DNA of 28,075 bases from JAHFRG01 sp036522275. Its GTDB lineage: Bacteria; Pseudomonadota; Gammaproteobacteria; Burkholderiales; JAHFRG01. The stretch is taken from the NCBI GenBank assembly GCA_036522275.1, contig DATDGC010000092.1:1-28075 (forward strand). The letters are read 5' to 3'. Under the pieces are notes generated by a model that had not been told where the DNA came from, made no database searches, and saw only the letters and a list, made by a program, of their open reading frames with translations. A program made the translations under genes and the position numbers. This document shows positions 1 to 6,742 of the stretch, one piece after another (positions within the stretch are counted from its first letter, which is position 1; the number at the start of each line of letters is the position of its first letter).

Positions 1-82
1 TCCGCGTGGCTCTGGTGCAACGTTGATACACGGATCCACTATTTATTGTACGCAAGAGTCCGCGTGAACTACTAGCCATCGC

Positions 83-99
83 AGGGTCGTGAAGACTTT
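83..99 (+). repeat. Left arm of a 17-bp inverted repeat flanking perM
   Basis: The 17 bases AGGGTCGTGAAGACTTT here recur perfectly in reverse complement at 1413-1429, so the pair brackets the whole membrane-protein gene and about 275 bases after it. The possible GTG start of that gene (89) lies inside this arm. No transposase is found between the arms. They could be the ends of a non-autonomous cassette or the trace of an inversion. Confidence 0.6.
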
Positions 100-1138
100 G
101 TACCAGCCCCACATGCATCCAATGCCAGACACGAAGCGTCCGCTTGCCGCTCCTGAAATCGCCTCGTGGTGTCTGACCGCCGCGGCGCTGACGTTAGTGT
201 TGTGGCTGCACTTGTTGTCGGCATTGCTGGCCGGACTGCTGGTCTACGAGTTGGTCCGCGTGATCGCGCCGCTGTTACAGCGCCGCCTGTCCGGCAAGCG
301 TTCGCGGCTAGTGGCGGTAGTAGTCCTGGCGTCGCTGATCGTGGGCTTCTTGACGGCCGCTATTATCGGCGCGGTCGCGTTTTTTCGTAGCGACATCGGC
401 AGCCTGCCCGTTTTATTGCAGAAAATGGCGGATATCATCGAGGCCGCTCGGGATACGCTCCCGCCCTGGGTAGTGGCGTCCTTGCCGGCCGGCGCCGATG
501 CGCTGCGCGTAGCGCTGGCGGGCTGGCTGCGCGAGCATGCGCCCGAGCTCCGGCTCGCCGGCACAGAAGCCGGCCGCGTGTTCGCCCACGTTCTGATCGG
601 CATGGTGATAGGCGCCATAGTATCGCTGCGCGAGGCGGCGCCAGTCCAAACGGAACAGCCGCTTGCCCGCGCGTTCATCGAGCGCACCGGCCGGCTAGGC
701 GATGCGTTCCGGCGCGTGGTGTTCGCGCAGGTGCGTATTTCGGCGCTCAACACGATTTTCACGGGCATTTATCTGGTCGTACTGCTGCCTGCGTTCGGAG
801 TGCATTTGCCGCTCACCAAGACGCTCGTCGCCGTCACCTTCGTTGCGGGCCTCCTGCCGATCATCGGCAACCTGATCTCCAACACGGTGATCGTTATCGT
901 CAGCCTGGCTGATTCGCCGTACGTGGCGCTTGCCTCGCTTGTCTACCTGATCGTGATCCACAAGCTGGAGTATTTCTTGAACGCCCGCATCATCGGCTCG
1001 CAAATCCAGGCGCATGCGTGGGAGTTGCTGCTCGCGATGCTGGCAATGGAGGCGGCGTTCGGCCTGCCCGGAGTGGTGGCCGCGCCGATCTATTACGCTT
1101 ATCTCAAGCAGGAGCTGGCGGACCGCGGGCTGGTGTAG
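89..1138 (+). CDS. AI-2E/PerM family membrane transporter-like protein
   Basis: A 349-residue polytopic membrane protein of the AI-2E transporter (PerM, UPF0118) family, whose members export small molecules or sodium and are poorly defined functionally. Two hydrophobic helices lie at about residues 28-60 and one at 75-100. A soluble, charged region covers about 105-155. The C-terminal half carries the family's hydrophobic blocks, including the GLLPIIGNLISN stretch near residue 255 and the PGVVAAPIYYAYLK end. Length is normal for the family. The start is uncertain: GTG at 89 has a close AGGG before it and lies inside an inverted repeat, while ATG at 113 or 122 is also possible without a clear ribosome site. 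Its nearest neighbour, the hydrolase, is on the opposite strand, so it appears monocistronic. Nothing in the sequence fixes its substrate. Confidence 0.8.
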   Translation: MKTLYQPHMHPMPDTKRPLAAPEIASWCLTAAALTLVLWLHLLSALLAGLLVYELVRVIAPLLQRRLSGKRSRLVAVVVLASLIVGFLTAAIIGAVAFFRSDIGSLPVLLQKMADIIEAARDTLPPWVVASLPAGADALRVALAGWLREHAPELRLAGTEAGRVFAHVLIGMVIGAIVSLREAAPVQTEQPLARAFIERTGRLGDAFRRVVFAQVRISALNTIFTGIYLVVLLPAFGVHLPLTKTLVAVTFVAGLLPIIGNLISNTVIVIVSLADSPYVALASLVYLIVIHKLEYFLNARIIGSQIQAHAWELLLAMLAMEAAFGLPGVVAAPIYYAYLKQELADRGLV

Positions 1139-1412
1139 AAGCTGTCCGTAAGCTTCCGTGTTTTGTAGACAGGCTGTTGGTTGTCTATTAGCAAACCCGC
1201 CTGGCTCACTATCATGGTATCCGGGCAGAGGCAATCTATTGGCGCCCCTCCATAGTGGCGAACTGGATACGCCCCGACGGCCGCATTGGTCGCAAGAGCT
1301 ACTCAGTAAATAAGTACGGTCGGGCCGCGAGCCATCAGATTGGCGGCGGCTCTGCGCAAGCACATGATCCAAGGGCGCTGAAGAGGCGCATGCCTATGAC
1401 GGGTTCAGGTGT

Positions 1413-1429
1413 AAAGTCTTCACGACCCT
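1413..1429 (-). repeat. Right arm of the 17-bp inverted repeat flanking perM
   Basis: Exact reverse complement of 83-99. Identity stops at both edges apart from a few scattered matches, so the element is a short discrete arm and not part of a long duplication. Confidence 0.6.
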
Positions 1430-1494
1430 CCAATCTTAGCGTAGCAATACTCTCAACAACCAGCAGTGCCCAGATTTGCCCTGCATGGGGAGCC

Positions 1495-1560
1495 GGCATT
1501 CAACGGCGGCTATCGACCCAAAGCGGACATGCAGGCGACCAATAGGCGCGGGGTTGGAGG
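1495..1560 (-). repeat. Probable dispersed intergenic repeat (codes for a VRFGSIA-like peptide in one frame)
   Basis: On the minus strand this stretch reads through TGTCCGCTTTGGGTCGATAG and would translate to the peptide HVRFGSIAAVECR. I remember this type of sequence as a dispersed intergenic repeat, often mis-annotated as short hypothetical proteins, in many alpha- and betaproteobacterial genomes. That recognition comes from memory. No second copy is present in the window to prove repetition. Confidence 0.35.
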
Positions 1561-1734
1561 AAAATTCTTGCGACCCGGGCGGCGGGTCAACATCAGCAAT
1601 GCGGATGAAATCTGTCACCCTCAGAGCATGGGCATCTAAACAGGAAGTTGTGGCAGCTCTGACATTTACCTCGCGAACTGCTGCCGAATCCGAAGGCATA
1701 GCCATGGAAACGATCTCGCTTGGTGCCCGTTGTT

Positions 1735-2613
1735 TCAAACCTCCAGGAACTCCAAAGCCTTTTTCACGAATACCTCATGGCACTGGAAAATACCCCCATG
1801 TCCGGCGTCCTCATAGAGGACGAGTTCGGCGTTCGGAAGGCGACGCGCCAGGTCGACCGAGTTGCTGCTGGGCACCATCTTGTCGTGATCGCCATTCGCC
1901 ACCAGAACCGGGTGATGAATGCGCGACAGATCGACAGGAGGCTGACGCCCCCAGGCATGTATGGCCTTCAATTGTGCGATGAAGGCGGCGATCGAAACCG
2001 GCTTGTCGCGGTTTTCGGTGCGCTCTTTCAGCCGTGCCAGGAATTCGCGCGCCGCCCGACGGCCGTTACGGGTCTCGGTGAAGAAGAGATAGTATTCTGG
2101 GTGCCTGAAGGTCAGCGCACCCTTCATCATGTCGCGGATGGTGATTGACGTTACCTTGTCAATGCCCGTCCCCCCGGCCGGCCCGGTGCCCGCGAGGATG
2201 ATCTTCCGGACCAATTGCGGTTCTTCTTGCGCGATCACTTGCGAGATGAAACCGCCAAGCGAGAAGCCAAGCAGGTCGACCTGAGTAAAACCGACGGCCT
2301 GGAGGAAGGCCACAGCGTCCCGCGCCATCGCCTCCACTGAAGTGGGAGTCTTACCTTCGGATGCGCCAATGCCCCGGTTGTCGAAGACAATGACGCGGCG
2401 CCTCGTGGCGATGCCGTCGACGACCCGGGGATCCCACCTGTCAAGTTCCGCAGCCAGATGATTGAGGAAGATAACCGGCACTCCGGTGTCTGGCCCGAGG
2501 TGCCGGTAGACGAATTTTGTCCCGCCGACATTGACGCTGGTGGTGGGCGCATCCCTCCACACGATGCTCGAGCCAGTTTGCGACTGTTTGGGCGTGCTCA
2601 TACTGCTCTTCAT
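1735..2613 (-). CDS. Alpha/beta-fold hydrolase
   Basis: A 292-residue alpha/beta hydrolase of the esterase/epoxide-hydrolase/haloperoxidase-like superfamily. The catalytic triad is visible: nucleophile Ser in GFSLGG (about residue 119), acid Asp in the NGDHDK segment (about 243), and His in DAGHGG (about 272). The oxyanion region is the FLNHLAAELDRWDPRV stretch after strand 3. There is no signal peptide, so a cytoplasmic enzyme is likely. The start at 2613 (MKSSMSTPKQ) is the longest choice; ATG at 2601 has a slightly better purine-rich upstream sequence. It lies 113 bases downstream of the quinone oxidoreductase gene on the same strand and may share its transcript. The substrate cannot be read from the sequence. 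Confidence 0.85.
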   Translation of the reverse strand: MKSSMSTPKQSQTGSSIVWRDAPTTSVNVGGTKFVYRHLGPDTGVPVIFLNHLAAELDRWDPRVVDGIATRRRVIVFDNRGIGASEGKTPTSVEAMARDAVAFLQAVGFTQVDLLGFSLGGFISQVIAQEEPQLVRKIILAGTGPAGGTGIDKVTSITIRDMMKGALTFRHPEYYLFFTETRNGRRAAREFLARLKERTENRDKPVSIAAFIAQLKAIHAWGRQPPVDLSRIHHPVLVANGDHDKMVPSSNSVDLARRLPNAELVLYEDAGHGGIFQCHEVFVKKALEFLEV

Positions 2614-2726
2614 AAGTATCGCGGCAGAATTAGTTTACAGTGCGCAGCACTGAACCGCCAATGCTCGGAAATCCCTGCGCAAGCCAAGCGGAGGGCGCTG
2701 ATAACGCCGTCCGGGCAAACCCTGTT

Positions 2727-3728
2727 TCATCTCACGTTGATGACGACCTTGCCTTTTGCACGCCCCGTCGCCAGGTAGTCCATCGCTTCGTTGGTGGCTT
2801 GGAACGGGAAGATCCGATCCACGACCTGCCGGACGACGCCAGATTCGATGAGCGACGTGATCTTGCTTAACTGCTCGCCATTGGCCCGCATGAAAACAAA
2901 GGAGTAGCTGATGCCGTGCCGCTTGGCCTTCCTCCGGATGCCGAAGCTCAAAAGGCGCATGACTTGCTGGAAGAACCAGTTCAACCCGCTCTCTTTGGCG
3001 AACGCTATATCCGGCGGACCGGAGATAGAAATGAGTTTCCCTCCGGGCTTCAGCACCTTGAGGGACTTTTCGAGCGTGTCCTTGCCCAGGCTGTTCAGGA
3101 CCACGTCGTAGCCATTCAGGACCTTCGCGAAATCCTCTTTCTTGTAGTCGATGACGACATCCGCGCCGAGACTTCTGACCAGATCGACATTCGCCGTGCT
3201 GGTCGTCGTCGCCACCGTTGCGCCGATGTGCTTTGCCAACTGGATGGCAAACGTGCCGACCCCGCCGGAACCGGCGTGGATCAGGACTTTCTGTCCCTTC
3301 TTCAGCTTGGCGCGTTCGATCAATACCTGCCACGCGGTCAGGCCCACCAGGGGGATGGAGGCGGCCTCTTCCATGGTGAGATTTTTGGGCTTCAACGCTA
3401 CGTCGGCTTCGTTCATGGCGATGAGTTCCGCGAACGTCCCGATCCGGTCCTGGTTTGGCCGTGCATACACCTCGTCGCCAGACTTGAACCCTCGGACCTT
3501 GGACCCGACACGGACCACGACCCCGGCCACGTCGTTGCCCAGGATCAGCGGCAAGCGATAGGGCAGGATGAGCTTGAACTCACCATCCCGGATCTTGGCA
3601 TCCAGTTGGTTCAAACTGGCCGCGTGGATGGCGACCAGGACATCATGGTCGCGAACTTCCGGTTCCGGCATTTCGCCGAGGCGCAATGCGCTGTTGCTCT
3701 TGTAACGATCGACAATGAATGCCTTCAT
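2727..3728 (-). CDS. Zinc-independent MDR-family NADPH:quinone oxidoreductase-like protein
   Basis: A 333-residue medium-chain dehydrogenase/reductase. The N-terminal GroES-like fold (1-115) includes the GNDVAGVVVRVG segment and lacks the zinc-binding Cys/His set of alcohol dehydrogenases, which points to the quinone oxidoreductase/zeta-crystallin branch. The Rossmann dinucleotide motif AGSGGVGTFAIQLAKH is at about residues 153-168. The C-terminus FQATNEAMDYLATGRAKGKVVI is typical of the family. The ATG at 3728 is preceded by AGAGAAG. The expected reaction is NADPH-dependent reduction of quinones or conjugated enones in the cytoplasm. The hydrolase gene follows on the same strand, and a remnant of a second MDR gene lies just upstream at 3802, so the area may once have held two such genes. 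Confidence 0.87.
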   Translation of the reverse strand: MKAFIVDRYKSNSALRLGEMPEPEVRDHDVLVAIHAASLNQLDAKIRDGEFKLILPYRLPLILGNDVAGVVVRVGSKVRGFKSGDEVYARPNQDRIGTFAELIAMNEADVALKPKNLTMEEAASIPLVGLTAWQVLIERAKLKKGQKVLIHAGSGGVGTFAIQLAKHIGATVATTTSTANVDLVRSLGADVVIDYKKEDFAKVLNGYDVVLNSLGKDTLEKSLKVLKPGGKLISISGPPDIAFAKESGLNWFFQQVMRLLSFGIRRKAKRHGISYSFVFMRANGEQLSKITSLIESGVVRQVVDRIFPFQATNEAMDYLATGRAKGKVVINVR

Positions 3729-3801
3729 GACTGCTTCTCTGGGTGTATGACAACGGGCGGCGTGGAACAGGTGGCGTCAGGCGGGACGATGGCCCGCGCG
3801 G

Positions 3802-4074
3802 TTATGCATTGACGTCGACGACGACGCGTCCCTGGACTTTTCCCTCGAACATGCGGTTCACGACGGCGGGCACCTGATCGAGCGCGACCACCTGCGTGGT
3901 CCGGGCGCTTGCCGAGGTCGAGATTGCGGGCCACGCGCGACCATTGGTTGCACTGAACCGATAGCTATCAATCTGTATCCATGTTTCCTGTTCCTTTTCC
4001 GCAGCGAACGTGTTTTGCTGGAGCAATATAGCAAGTACGAGGATCAATGACCTTAGCATTATCGAAAGCATCAT
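3802..4074 (-). pseudogene. Chimeric remnant: signal-peptide fragment joined to an MDR dehydrogenase C-terminus
   Basis: An open frame of 90 codons that looks like two gene scraps joined. The first ~25 residues form a good Sec signal peptide (LRSLILVLAILLQQNTFAA) followed by about 30 residues with no family resemblance. The last ~30 residues (VVALDQVPAVVNRMFEGKVQ, then GRVVVDVNA) are the characteristic extreme C-terminus of MDR alcohol dehydrogenases or quinone oxidoreductases. The rest of that dehydrogenase is missing. The ADH-like tail occupies about 3805-3896. I judge it non-functional. A small secreted fusion protein cannot be excluded, since the frame is open and begins with ATG. Confidence 0.5.
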
Positions 4075-4095
4075 GGGTCAGCTCTCTAACTTCTT

Positions 4096-4121
4096 ATTAT
4101 CCAGCACCACTGCTGGATGAT
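4096..4121. repeat. Hairpin-forming inverted repeat
   Basis: TCCAGCA (4100-4106) and TGCTGGA (4111-4117) form a perfect 7-bp stem around the loop CCAC, and A-T and G-T pairs extend it outward to about 4096/4121. There is no T-run on either side, so this is more likely an operator or a cruciform site than a terminator. It touches the start of the GGATAA array. Confidence 0.5.
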
Positions 4122-4200
4122 ATCACCGTGTTGGGATAATTCTTCTCGTTTGTTCGGATAACAGAGGCACGTGCTTGGATAACATAGTCGTGCAGGATAA
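4115..4200 (+). repeat. Array of five GGATAA/GGATGA words with ~20-bp spacing
   Basis: GGATGA at 4115 and GGATAA at 4134, 4156, 4177 and 4195 all face the same way, with steps of 19, 22, 21 and 18 bases, close to two helical turns. A TTATCC word in the opposite sense is at 4097. Such helically phased short words suggest a multi-site binding region (iteron-like or recombinase accessory sites). The repeat unit is short, so chance is not excluded. Confidence 0.4.
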
Positions 4201-4526
4201 GAAGGCATTGTCATATTTCGGTTGTGTTAAATGCCTATCTTCCACCCGTTTTTCGTAAGCTTCAAGTGTGATTCGCCAATGTCCGCTTCTGGCCGAAAGT
4301 AGACGGTTGTGCCGTCCTGTGGCGAAAATCAAAGTGGATCTCGTCTAAATTGGATTTCGTGGCTCGCGAGTTCGAATCGGGCAATAAAATTTTTCAAATT
4401 GATGTGGCCAATTTTGTACCATTTTGAGACTTGATATAATCACATTTAGGCTTTGTGCCACTGTTTTTAAGTTTAGCGGGCGTCACAGGTTGTTGATTTA
4501 AAAAGAGCTACATTTTCAGGTTACGC
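4201..4526. other. AT-richer intergenic DNA leading to the tRNA fragment
   Basis: About 330 bases, visibly richer in A and T than the flanking genes, with no supported reading frame, no integrase remnant and no clear promoter. Its composition and its position next to the tRNA 3' fragment fit the end of an integrated element. Confidence 0.4.
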
Positions 4527-4571
4527 CTCTTAATCCGTTGGTTCGGGGTTCGAGTCCCCGGTGGCCTACCA
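4527..4571 (+). other. 3' half of a tRNA-Lys(CTT) gene: probable attachment-site scar
   Basis: The 45 bases begin in the anticodon loop CTCTTAA (anticodon CTT at 4529-4531) and continue with the 3' anticodon strand TCCGT. They include a perfect T arm (CGGGG, loop TTCGAGT, CCCCG) and the acceptor strand GTGGCCT plus ACCA. The bases upstream (TTACGC and before) cannot form the 5' anticodon strand, D arm or AGGCCAC acceptor strand, so the 5' half is absent. Site-specific recombinases commonly target this part of tRNA genes, leaving an intact tRNA at one end of the island and a 3' fragment at the other. By that geometry the island lies to the left and the original chromosome to the right. Confidence 0.7.
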
Positions 4572-4880
4572 ATCCTGGTTGAGGCCAACTATTTAGGGCA
4601 CATAACGGATCTGGGCGCTAGGTATTATTTTTGCGTGCAAAATACCTTCAAACCTTGGCGGTGATGTGATAAGGTCGCGCTTTTCCCGGCCCGCCAAGCG
4701 TGTGCGGCGGTTCCGGTTTATGATGCTGATACCCGAGAAAAACATCTTCGCCTGCAAAGCTTTTCGTACCGTGTTGCGGCTGCTGCGGGCTTGTGCAACG
4801 TTGCGGAAATTGGCCGACTGCTCTCCCGCGTGTTCGCTTTTGTAACACTTTTGACACGCAGGGCACTCTGGAGGAACACT

Positions 4881-5654
4881 GTGGCGCTTTGGGTCAGGTT
4901 CAAGGATGAGCTGGATGTTGAGGGTTTCGGCGTGCTGCAAGACCAAGACAGCATCCGCGTATATGGCGGCGACATGTTCGATAACCCGGCGCCGAGCGGA
5001 AAGTATGTTCCATTAAGCGCCGTACGCCTGCTTACTCCGTCACGGCCAAGCAAGGTCATCGCCTTGTGGAATAACTTCCGCGCCGGCGCGGAGAAGCTCA
5101 ACCTGGCGATTCCTGCGGAGCCACACTATTTTCTCAAGACGCCGAATTCATATCTGAATCCGTTCGAAACTATCCGCAAGCCGAAGTCCTGCGAGGGTAA
5201 GGTGGGGTTCGAGGGCGAATTGGGCGTTGTCATCGGCAAGACCTGCAAGGAAGTGACAGAATCCGATGCGATGAACTACGTCTTCGGCTACACTTGTGTT
5301 AACGACGTGGGGATATTCGACATCGTCAACCGCAATCCCGCTTTCCCCCAGTGGATCCGCAGCAAAGGCTTCGATACCTTCTGCTCCATGGGGCCGGTAG
5401 TGGCGACCGGCTTGGACCCCGCGACGCTGGTCGTAAAGAGCATTCTGAACGGACAGGAGAGACAGAATTATCCCATCAGCGACATGATCTTTTCAGCCGC
5501 GCAATTGGTCAGCCTGATATCCCAGGACATGACCCTGTATCCCGGTGACATCATCACTTGCGGCACATCGATCGGCGCCGGCTCTATGAAGCCCGGCAGC
5601 ACCATCGAGATCGAAATTACCGGCATCGGCAAATTGATCAACACCTTCGAGTAG
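4881..5654 (+). CDS. Fumarylacetoacetate hydrolase (FAH) family protein
   Basis: A 257-residue FAH-fold enzyme. Family members act on acylpyruvates, 2-oxo-diacids or their enols, as hydrolases, decarboxylases or hydratases, using a divalent metal. The metal ligands are recognisable: the E-x-E pair in FEGELGVVIGK and the Asp in VNDVGIFD. The C-terminal PGDIITCGTSIGAGSMKPG is the family's signature end. I chose GTG at 4881 because GGAGG (4870-4874) stands six bases before it. An upstream in-frame ATG at 4791 would add 30 unrelated residues. The PanE-like gene follows 19 bases later, so the two are probably co-transcribed. Given the neighbours, a 2-oxo-acid or oxalyl-type substrate is conceivable, but the sequence does not prove one. 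Confidence 0.87.
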   Translation: MALWVRFKDELDVEGFGVLQDQDSIRVYGGDMFDNPAPSGKYVPLSAVRLLTPSRPSKVIALWNNFRAGAEKLNLAIPAEPHYFLKTPNSYLNPFETIRKPKSCEGKVGFEGELGVVIGKTCKEVTESDAMNYVFGYTCVNDVGIFDIVNRNPAFPQWIRSKGFDTFCSMGPVVATGLDPATLVVKSILNGQERQNYPISDMIFSAAQLVSLISQDMTLYPGDIITCGTSIGAGSMKPGSTIEIEITGIGKLINTFE

Positions 5655-5673
5655 TATTTCGAGGAGTCTTTCG

Positions 5674-6663
5674 ATGAAGACGGCGATTATTGGTGCAGGC
5701 GCTATTGGTGGCTATGTGGGCGTGAAACTTGCGCTGGCAAGCGAAGACGTCACTTTCATGGTGCGTGGCGCGAACCTGGACGCCATTCGCAAGAATGGCA
5801 TGAAGCTCATCATGGATGACGGCACGGAACACATAGCCCGCAACGTCAAGGCCACTAACAACTACGATGAGGCGAGCCCGCAGGATTTGGTGATCCTCGC
5901 CGTAAAGGCACACCAGCTGGAAGCCGTCGCCAATGATGTGCCCAAGTTGTTCGGTCCGGATACCGTGGTCGTTACCATGCAGAACGGTATCCCTTACTGG
6001 TACTTCCACAAGCACGGGGGTGAGTTGGAAGGTAGCCGCATGGATAGCGTGGACCCGACCGGGCTCATCGGCGAAAAAATCCCGGCGCAGCGCGTCATCA
6101 GCTGTGTGGTCTATCCGGCGTCCAAACTGGTCGCGCCCGGGGTCGTGAAGCATATCGAAGGCGATCGCTTTCCCGTGGGCGAGCTGGATGGCTCAACCAG
6201 CGAGCGTGTCACGCGGGTTTCCGAGTGCTTCACCAGGGCGGGCTTCAAGGCGCCGGTGCTGGACAATGTTCGCGCCGAAATATGGCTCAAGCTTTGGGGC
6301 AACCTGACTTTCAACCCGATCAGCGCGTTGACCCATTCCACCCTGGTCGATATTTGCCAGAATCCGCTGACGCGCGAGCTGGCAGCGGCGATGATGACTG
6401 AGGCGCAGACTATCGCTAACAAACTCGGCATCACTTTCCGCGTTCCGCTCGAAAGACGCATCGCCGGTGCAGAGAAAGTGGGCAAGCATAAGACCTCGAT
6501 GCTGCAGGATTTCGAGGCGGGACGGGAGCCCGAAATTGAAGCACTGGTGGGCTCGGTGGTGGAACTGGGCCGTCTCACCCAAACTCCGACACCGCATATC
6601 GATGCCGTGTACGCGCTTGCCAAGCTGCTCGCCAAGACACTTGCAGAGGAGCGCGGTTCCTGA
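5674..6663 (+). CDS. Ketopantoate reductase (PanE/ApbA) family protein, candidate oxalyl-CoA reductase
   Basis: A 329-residue NADP-dependent reductase of the PanE/ApbA family. It has an N-terminal Rossmann motif GAGAIGGYVG (residues 7-16), MQNGI with the conserved Asn (104), and the catalytic Lys206 and Asn210 in WLKLWGNLTFNP. It starts at ATG 5674 behind GAGGAG. Classical PanE makes pantoate, but as I recall a PanE-like protein (PanE2) was identified as the oxalyl-CoA reductase of Methylobacterium extorquens growing on oxalate. The nearby formyl-CoA transferase, OxlT-like carrier and serine-glyoxylate aminotransferase make that function attractive here: it would supply glyoxylate directly. 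No pantothenate genes are nearby. The family call is firm and the substrate is inference. It is convergent with the formyltransferase gene. Confidence 0.88.
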   Translation: MKTAIIGAGAIGGYVGVKLALASEDVTFMVRGANLDAIRKNGMKLIMDDGTEHIARNVKATNNYDEASPQDLVILAVKAHQLEAVANDVPKLFGPDTVVVTMQNGIPYWYFHKHGGELEGSRMDSVDPTGLIGEKIPAQRVISCVVYPASKLVAPGVVKHIEGDRFPVGELDGSTSERVTRVSECFTRAGFKAPVLDNVRAEIWLKLWGNLTFNPISALTHSTLVDICQNPLTRELAAAMMTEAQTIANKLGITFRVPLERRIAGAEKVGKHKTSMLQDFEAGREPEIEALVGSVVELGRLTQTPTPHIDAVYALAKLLAKTLAEERGS

Positions 6664-6742
6664 CGCAAAATTTCATGGGGAATATAGTGAGGGCATTGCA
6701 ACAGTAACGGGCCACCCTCAGGTTTTGGCACACCACTAAAGG

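Larger units (their letters stand above)
1139..1734. other. Intergenic region without a supported gene
   Basis: About 600 bases between the PerM-like gene and the 3' end of the alpha/beta hydrolase gene. The possible open frames here lack ribosome sites and resemble no family. It contains the right arm of the inverted repeat (1413-1429) and a probable dispersed repeat around 1495-1560. No convincing terminator or RNA gene is visible. Confidence 0.5.

Noticed and set aside
1476..1982. A + strand protein of 168 codons
   Set aside because: It runs partly through a probable dispersed repeat and partly antisense to the alpha/beta hydrolase; the translation is low in recognisable structure.
2916..3812. 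Long + strand open frame of 298 codons opposite the quinone oxidoreductase
   Set aside because: It is the antisense shadow of a well-conserved MDR gene, with no family resemblance and no ribosome site.
4115..4200. A CRISPR array
   Set aside because: Only six-base words recur, so there are no 23-40-base repeats with unique spacers and no cas genes.
4510..4571. A complete tRNA gene
   Set aside because: Only the anticodon loop, T arm and 3' acceptor strand are present. The upstream bases cannot pair to give the acceptor, D arm or 5' anticodon strand.
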